Of a stretch of DNA of 64,000 nt, positions 59,601 through 64,000 are shown piece by piece. The notes beneath the pieces were generated by a model that saw only the letters and a list, made by a program, of their open reading frames with translations, ran no database searches and was not told where the DNA came from. This stretch comes from NIOZ-UU13 sp964417935. Lineage in GTDB: Bacteria > Planctomycetota > Phycisphaerae > Sedimentisphaerales > Anaerobacaceae. The position numbers and the translations under genes were made by a program. Position 1 is the stretch's first letter. Every line of letters begins with the position of its first letter. Location of the stretch: positions 1 to 64,000 of the forward strand of contig CAYQKF010000011.1 in the NCBI GenBank assembly GCA_964417935.1, read 5' to 3'.

Positions 59601-60988
59601 CTCTTACGCTCCTCATAAGCCTTTTCGATCCAATGTCCCAGGAGGTACGCCAGCAGTGCCGCCCCGAGAGCTGGAATAATAGCAGGAACCTCAGTTGCAG
59701 AAGGGAAGATGAACTGAAACATTATAGCAACAAGTGTACCGATACCCATTGATAAGATGCCGGCCAGGGGGCGCGGACGCTTTACCCATAACCCAATTAT
59801 AAGAACAGGCAGAATCGCCGGGGCCCAAATCGTATAGCAGATTAGCAGCCCGTCGATGATACTTGGAACCGCAAGTGCACCAACGGCGGCAATTGCAGCA
59901 ATCACAATAGTCGCGCAGCGACCAATGTTCAGAGCAGTGCTGTCCGGTACTTTTGCAAATGGCTTGACAATATCCTGAGTGAAAGCTACGGCTCCTGCGT
60001 TCAACAGCGAATCGAGGCTCGACATAATTATTGATATCAACACCACCATCAAAAGTGCGTAACCGGCCGCCGGCATAGTTGATTCGACCAGCTTCAGAAG
60101 AACCTTGTCCTCCTCAATATCCCCCTGGATAATGCTGCGAGCTGCAATCCCCAGTGCTATCATAACCATAAACCAAACGACACTGAATAGACCCGCCAAT
60201 ATGAATCCGTTTCGAGATACTCGTGTTGTCCTCGATGCCAAGGCCCGGTTGGCATAAGGCGGTATGAGGGTCTCGCCAAGCAGGAACGCCACGAGCAAGC
60301 CGACTATCCCGATGGTGCCGGTGTCGCAAAAGCCTTTGCTGGTTGCTGCCAGTGCGTCAGAGGCAAAAGTCGCGGCACCACCATTCAGATGGAACATCAA
60401 TACTAATAAAAGCATCAAGGGTAATAAAATTGAGAACGCGGTGAATTGAAAGGCATCAGTTATTACGCTTGCGCGCAAACCCCCGAATGTTGTGTATAGC
60501 GCTGTCACGCCGACAACTATAATGACAGACGACCAATGCGGCAGACCGAATATACTCCTGAGCACATCGCCGCCTGCCTTGGCCATAACCGCAGCAAAGC
60601 CGGCACATAAGCCAACTGAGATAATGCCCGCCAGAACCTGGCACTTTGGGTCGTATTTCTGGCCTATGGCATCCCCTAATGTGTGGCATCCTTTGAGACG
60701 CCTAAGACGAGGGGCAACGAACAGGCCGACCAGGATGTTTTGGACCGCGTATGCCAATCCTACGCCAAGAAAAAGGAACCCGCTCTTGAAGCCCCTGCCG
60801 ACAAAGCCAATTGAAAACACAGGTCCCACATAGGTAGCGGCAAGACTCCCGAAAACCAATGCTAACGGAAGTGCCCGTCTTGCCAATGAAAACTCTGCAA
60901 ACTCACGAGCGGCGCGCGCACGAACAGCCACAAATGTAAGCACAGCCACGTAGGTTACAACAACAGCCACAGAAAAGACCGTATGCAC
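59591..60988 (-). CDS. Sodium:solute symporter (SSS family)
   Basis: About 465 residues with 12 or 13 hydrophobic helices. Family features include FGSLAATYVGPVFSIGFVGRG near the first helices, LRRLKGCHTLGDAIGQKYDP, TALYTTFGGLRASVITDAFQ and the SSLDSLLNAGAVAFTQDIVKP segment carrying the sodium-site Ser residues. The substrate is not clear. I start it at GTG 60988, with AGGA upstream; the frame stays open to 61051 only because a GTGAGTAGTGAG/TTAACCAATT-type repeat lies there. It overlaps the micro-protein gene by 10 bases. Confidence 0.88.
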   Translation of the reverse strand: MHTVFSVAVVVTYVAVLTFVAVRARAAREFAEFSLARRALPLALVFGSLAATYVGPVFSIGFVGRGFKSGFLFLGVGLAYAVQNILVGLFVAPRLRRLKGCHTLGDAIGQKYDPKCQVLAGIISVGLCAGFAAVMAKAGGDVLRSIFGLPHWSSVIIVVGVTALYTTFGGLRASVITDAFQFTAFSILLPLMLLLVLMFHLNGGAATFASDALAATSKGFCDTGTIGIVGLLVAFLLGETLIPPYANRALASRTTRVSRNGFILAGLFSVVWFMVMIALGIAARSIIQGDIEEDKVLLKLVESTMPAAGYALLMVVLISIIMSSLDSLLNAGAVAFTQDIVKPFAKVPDSTALNIGRCATIVIAAIAAVGALAVPSIIDGLLICYTIWAPAILPVLIIGLWVKRPRPLAGILSMGIGTLVAIMFQFIFPSATEVPAIIPALGAALLAYLLGHWIEKAYEERKRWE

Positions 60989-61057
60989 AGTTTCGATCCT
61001 GGTTAATTGGTGAGTGGTTAATTGGTTAGTAGTCAACTCACTACTCACCACTCACCG

Positions 61058-62134
61058 TCAGCGCTTGTTCTGAAACTTTTCTTCTTCCAGCTCATTAATG
61101 ATTTCGTTCAGCTCGGACTCCGTACGAATCCATCCAAATCGTGCATCGACAAGAAAAGTACGGTACCACTGAATCAAATTCTTCGCAAAGTCTTCATCTT
61201 TGCAATAAATCCCAAACGATATTTCTCCCGCATGTGAGCCCTTTTTTCTCGGTTTTTGCGGGAAGGCCAGAAGGACTGAGCTTCTGGTTAAAAGGAATTC
61301 CAAGTCAGAAACTTGACTGTTATAAATCCGAAGCCTGCCTGATTCTATTGACTTTGGATACTTACGAAAAAGGAACTGCGCAGCATTCGCAAAATCAGGC
61401 ACGCTTAGATTCATTGCCCGGTGCACTCTTACATCGGGGTAATCTTCTATGATTTCATACAAAGCGCTAAGGTAATCCTCTATGGGCTGCCTCTCGCCCT
61501 CAAATAACATACATGTCCAAAGCTCACTGTGGCCTGTTGTATCAAGCTGGTCCTGAAGCATTTTCTTCGCAACATTATAGGTCTCTCTTCGGCTGCCTAA
61601 TACCTTTAATAAACGTTCGGTCAGAATTTTCGCCCAGGCCGGCATGTCATTTGGCAGGGACTCGGGAGGACAAACACCAAGCCGAGTCAACAGTCTGAGA
61701 AACTGCTTTTGGTCGGAACCATAGAACCTTCTGCCAACAACGCTGCCCACATTGCCATCACATTCCATACCATATTGTTTATGGTAACCAAACGACAGGA
61801 GGTGCACTTCGTAGCCCTTGTCAATCAGCATCCTTTCCAGCTCGCTAATCAACCAGACAGCTTGCTTCTCAGGCGCTCTGTCAATTGACAGATGAACATT
61901 CGGACACAGCACAATCGACCTCTTACCTATCAACTCTGACAGCGAGGCAAACTCCTCTGCAGCTTCGGCCAGCTCCTGCTTACTATCGTACAGCTCGATA
62001 CAAACAAATACCACTAATACGTTCTTGAAAACCTTCTTAGGCTGCTGTGCTGAGATTGTTAAAGGGTCTATCCTTGAAGAGGCCTCCTTGTCCTCAAAAT
62101 AGCAGGATGAACATTGGTAGCAGTCCAAAATCAT
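61058..62134 (-). CDS. Protein with archaeal-type ThrRS editing-like domain fused to an unknown domain
   Basis: A 358-residue protein. Residues about 1-138 resemble the editing domain of archaeal threonyl-tRNA synthetase (D-aminoacyl-tRNA deacylase fold): VLVVFVCIELYDSKQELAEA, SIVLCPNVHLSIDR, a helix RMLIDKGYEVHLL and FGYHKQYGMECDG, where the family has a conserved Lys in FGYYKxF. Residues 140-358 are unrecognised, mixed alpha/beta, with FARKYPKSI-like FLFRKYPKSIESG and a charged C-terminal helix. Its ATG overlaps the stop of the small gene before it by 4 bases (ATGA), tying it to the sigma-factor operon. Function may be deacylation of mischarged tRNA or a co-opted binding role. Confidence 0.6.
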   Translation of the reverse strand: MILDCYQCSSCYFEDKEASSRIDPLTISAQQPKKVFKNVLVVFVCIELYDSKQELAEAAEEFASLSELIGKRSIVLCPNVHLSIDRAPEKQAVWLISELERMLIDKGYEVHLLSFGYHKQYGMECDGNVGSVVGRRFYGSDQKQFLRLLTRLGVCPPESLPNDMPAWAKILTERLLKVLGSRRETYNVAKKMLQDQLDTTGHSELWTCMLFEGERQPIEDYLSALYEIIEDYPDVRVHRAMNLSVPDFANAAQFLFRKYPKSIESGRLRIYNSQVSDLEFLLTRSSVLLAFPQKPRKKGSHAGEISFGIYCKDEDFAKNLIQWYRTFLVDARFGWIRTESELNEIINELEEEKFQNKR

Positions 62135-62469
62135 ATTGGTTTCTCGGTCTTATTTTCCCTCTTGGTCACCTTCGCGTGTGTGCTGCGTTTGCCGGGATGA
62201 GATGCTTTGGCTTTCTTCAAACGAGATGCAATCTCGGCATCAACACGTGATATGAACAGGCTCACGTTCGGGGCCACAGCCTTGTCGGCAAATCCGACGC
62301 CATTAAGAATTCGCGATACCTCTGTGGCATCCCAAAATTCCCAGGAAGAAGCTATCCTCTCCGCTTCCTCACGCGTAAGTGATTTCAAAAACGCTGGGAT
62401 ACAGCCGTCACGCAGGGCCCCGGCATAGTCAACCAACAATTCATGAATTTCTCTGTTTGTCTCAGACAT
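62131..62469 (-). CDS. Small protein in sigma-factor operon, unknown function
   Basis: A 112-residue helical protein: ETNREIHELLVDYAGALRDG, FLKSLTREEAERIASSWEFW, FISRVDAEIASRLKKAKA, then a very basic tail (KRSTHAKVTKRENKTEKP). The opening resembles the start of some anti-sigma factors (HELLVDYA) but no zinc-binding HxxxCxxC motif or membrane helix is present. The ATG at 62469 follows AGGAGGAAG; an upstream in-frame ATG at 62487 is less well supported. It lies 29 bases after the sigma gene and may be an atypical soluble sigma partner. Confidence 0.65.
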   Translation of the reverse strand: MSETNREIHELLVDYAGALRDGCIPAFLKSLTREEAERIASSWEFWDATEVSRILNGVGFADKAVAPNVSLFISRVDAEIASRLKKAKASHPGKRSTHAKVTKRENKTEKPI

Positions 62470-62498
62470 TGTTTCTTCCTCCTGCATTAAATAGATAA

Positions 62499-63071
62499 TC
62501 AGTCTTCACGATAATAATAGCGCAGCATCTTTTTAAGTTTTAACATGGTTCGATATTCAAGCATTTTGACTGCCCCGACCGTAGTCTTGAACTCATTGGC
62601 GATTGCCCTGTTAGAGGCGCCTTCCATCCAGAGTTCGATAGCTCTTCGCTCTCGTGCCTTGAGCTTGCTTAACGCCTGACGAAGTATCTGCTGAAGCTCT
62701 GAACGTGACACTACCTCAAGGGCACCGATTTCAGGGGCAATAAGTTCTTTTAGATTTCTTTGCGATAGATACAAATCCCGGTTTATTCTCCTATATACTT
62801 CTCTCAAGCGCTTCCGCATGTAGTACAGATATACAGTCTTCAGGAGCTGTTTCTCGTTAGTGACTTTACGCAATCGCTCCGGATTTTCCCAAATATCGGC
62901 ATACACATCTTCCAGCACATCCTCACATTCCACCTCATTGCCGAGGTAGCGGTACAAATACCTGCTAAAGATTCCGAACGTAGCCCGCACAAAGGGTTCC
63001 ATTGCCCGGCGACGGCGTTCGACGTCCGGGGCCGTGATTCCTTTCAAAGCGTTTCGCAGCCGCTTATTCAT
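62499..63071 (-). CDS. ECF-like RNA polymerase sigma factor
   Basis: A 190-residue sigma-70-family factor with regions 2 and 4 only. Region 2: FSRYLYRYLGNEVECEDVLEDVYADIWENPE (about 35-65). Region 4: LRQALSKLKARERRAIELWM and NRAIANEFKTTVGAVKMLEYRTMLKLKKML (about 130-185), the -35-binding helix-turn-helix. It heads the operon with the small protein and the editing-domain protein. On the minus strand TATAAC occurs about 30 bases before the ATG as a possible -10. Confidence 0.85.
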   Translation of the reverse strand: MNKRLRNALKGITAPDVERRRRAMEPFVRATFGIFSRYLYRYLGNEVECEDVLEDVYADIWENPERLRKVTNEKQLLKTVYLYYMRKRLREVYRRINRDLYLSQRNLKELIAPEIGALEVVSRSELQQILRQALSKLKARERRAIELWMEGASNRAIANEFKTTVGAVKMLEYRTMLKLKKMLRYYYRED

Positions 63072-63287
63072 TCCAGCTCTCTTGTTTCTGTATCCCCCGT
63101 TATACTAAAACAGCTCTGTCGTAAAATTTTATCCCTATCTTTAACAGGGACCAACTTGACGGTTAATAAAACAATTATATCTAAATCTCATAAGTTCTTC
63201 AACTGTCAAGTTATCAAAAGTATAACAGGGACAAAGCGGCCGCTTGAATCTTTTATAATTCTAAACGCACGAACCGTCACCCGTCTG

Positions 63288-63698
63288 CTAAAAGCCATAA
63301 ACCGGTCTTAGCTGGTCTTCGGTTGGCAGGATGCTGTAATACTCGCTTCTTGTGCCAACATAACCAACGCCTTGCTTTCTCAGTGGTACCTGTATAATAG
63401 AACCGTTGCTGTTAGTAACTTTCACCATAACAGTTCTCATTTCCTGACGCATACAGGCCCTTTCGGCTTGTGCTTTTCTTCTGTCGCTTTCGTTGCCGAA
63501 CATATAGCCGGCCGCACCGCCTACTGCTGCTCCAATCAAACTTGATTCGGTGTCACCGCCGGCTAACTGGCCGATGCCGGCGCCGGTCAGGGCACCAATG
63601 GCCGAGCCGACTTGTGCGTCGCTCTCGCAGCCGGCAACGAATAACGAGCCGAAGCTCACAGCCGCTACTATTAGAATTGTCATTAGATTCTTAGCCAT
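63288..63698 (-). CDS. Glycine-zipper lipoprotein
   Basis: A 136-residue protein with a lipoprotein signal (MTILIVAAVSFGSLFVAGC) and a glycine-zipper segment (GSAIGALTGAGIGQLAGG, then LIGAAVGGAAGYMFGNESD), which forms paired membrane helices in outer-membrane proteins such as SlyB/Pcp types. The C-terminal part (MRTVMVKVTNSNGSIIQVPL) is beta-like. I chose the ATG at 63698 because TAGGAGATG is correctly placed; the frame is open further upstream only through the neighbouring gap. Intergenic 63072-63287 on its other side shows no gene. Confidence 0.85.
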   Translation of the reverse strand: MAKNLMTILIVAAVSFGSLFVAGCESDAQVGSAIGALTGAGIGQLAGGDTESSLIGAAVGGAAGYMFGNESDRRKAQAERACMRQEMRTVMVKVTNSNGSIIQVPLRKQGVGYVGTRSEYYSILPTEDQLRPVYGF

Positions 63699-63751
63699 TT
63701 TACATCTCCTATCAAATCTACAAAATCCGTTCCTGAATTCATTTCCATCTA

Positions 63752-64000
63752 TTACCAGCAGGCTTCCGGCGGTTCGAGGTAACATTCGAGCCAGTGTGAG
63801 GCCATTATGGCAAAGTCTTCAAAGTCAATTTTACAGTCGCCATTAACATCGCCGGCTATCCTATATGTGCAGCGTGCAACTTCGGGCCCATCGAGTACGA
63901 TGGCATAAATTTCTGAGTTTCCGTGGCGGTTGTCCTGCCAAACCACCACGTTCCCACTAATGGCAGGGTCGGTCTGGTCGTGAGAATCAACGGTGATTTG
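63752..64000 (-). CDS. 3' end of a secreted protein with TolB-like repeat and dockerin (partial)
   Basis: The frame enters from the right edge of the window. The visible 82 residues contain a beta-propeller-like repeat (ISGNVVVWQDNRHGNSEIYA) and a C-terminal dockerin-like segment with one clear calcium-binding loop (GDVNGDCKIDFEDFAIMASH, WLEC). This dockerin type is frequent at the ends of planctomycete exported proteins. The start lies outside the window. Confidence 0.85.
   Translation of the reverse strand, partial: QITVDSHDQTDPAISGNVVVWQDNRHGNSEIYAIVLDGPEVARCTYRIAGDVNGDCKIDFEDFAIMASHWLECYLEPPEACW

Overview
The window looks like chromosome of a Planctomycetota bacterium, most likely class Phycisphaerae (Sedimentisphaerales-like). 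The inference rests on large secreted proteins built from repeated YYWR(I/V)DE...WSF(T) modules, GFTLIELLVVIAII-type pseudopilins ending in an H-x-DG-like region, a dockerin of the form GDVNGDCKIDFEDFAIMASHW, TPR proteins carrying RNA polymerase alpha-CTD-like modules, and a fused SecDF with enlarged periplasmic domains. No 16S gene is present, so the placement is by protein style only.

Layout. (1) 149-4340: an A/T-rich plus-strand cassette encoding a small winged-helix protein, a ParB-like protein, a protein with a nuclease-like (Q-variant PD-(D/E)XK) core, a cytosine-5 DNA methyltransferase and a Vsr mismatch endonuclease. It has no textbook restriction subunit and is the best candidate for an undescribed defence system. 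A relic of an NtrC-type activator lies on its right. (2) 5010-18909: a secreted DNRLRE/discoidin protein; a MITE-like element next to a TPR/alpha-CTD protein; a SpoIID-like protein; an MNT-type nucleotidyltransferase; the tgt-yajC-secDF export cluster; a LysM protein; 6-phosphogluconolactonase. (3) 19236-32301, minus strand: two tandem tripartite RND efflux systems headed by a TetR regulator, one with an intact PG0541-like gene and one with only its 3' scar. (4) 33787-46274: an array of four large secreted paralogues in transcription cassettes that share a promoter (TTGACG-18-TAyAAA), a leader, an SD/start block, a C-terminal module, a covarying 3' hairpin and a terminator. One cassette is interrupted by a pseudopilin gene that leaves an orphan signal peptide. 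(5) 46379-58738: mostly housekeeping genes (UbiA-family prenyltransferase, threonine synthase, a DRE-TIM synthase resembling Re-citrate synthase, tRNA-Leu, ribH, nusB) mixed with a pseudopilin, a HAD protein, a TPR protein, ParA and a secreted RraA-like protein. (6) 58747-64000, minus strand: a sodium:solute symporter, a 50-residue membrane micro-protein and a lipoyl-less degenerate E2 that are translationally coupled; an ECF-like sigma factor operon with a protein carrying an archaeal-type ThrRS editing domain; a glycine-zipper lipoprotein; and the 3' end of a dockerin protein.

Short interspersed hairpin and inverted repeats fill many gaps and in several places form the ends of proteins. All functions are read from sequence motifs by eye; no database search or structure prediction was possible.
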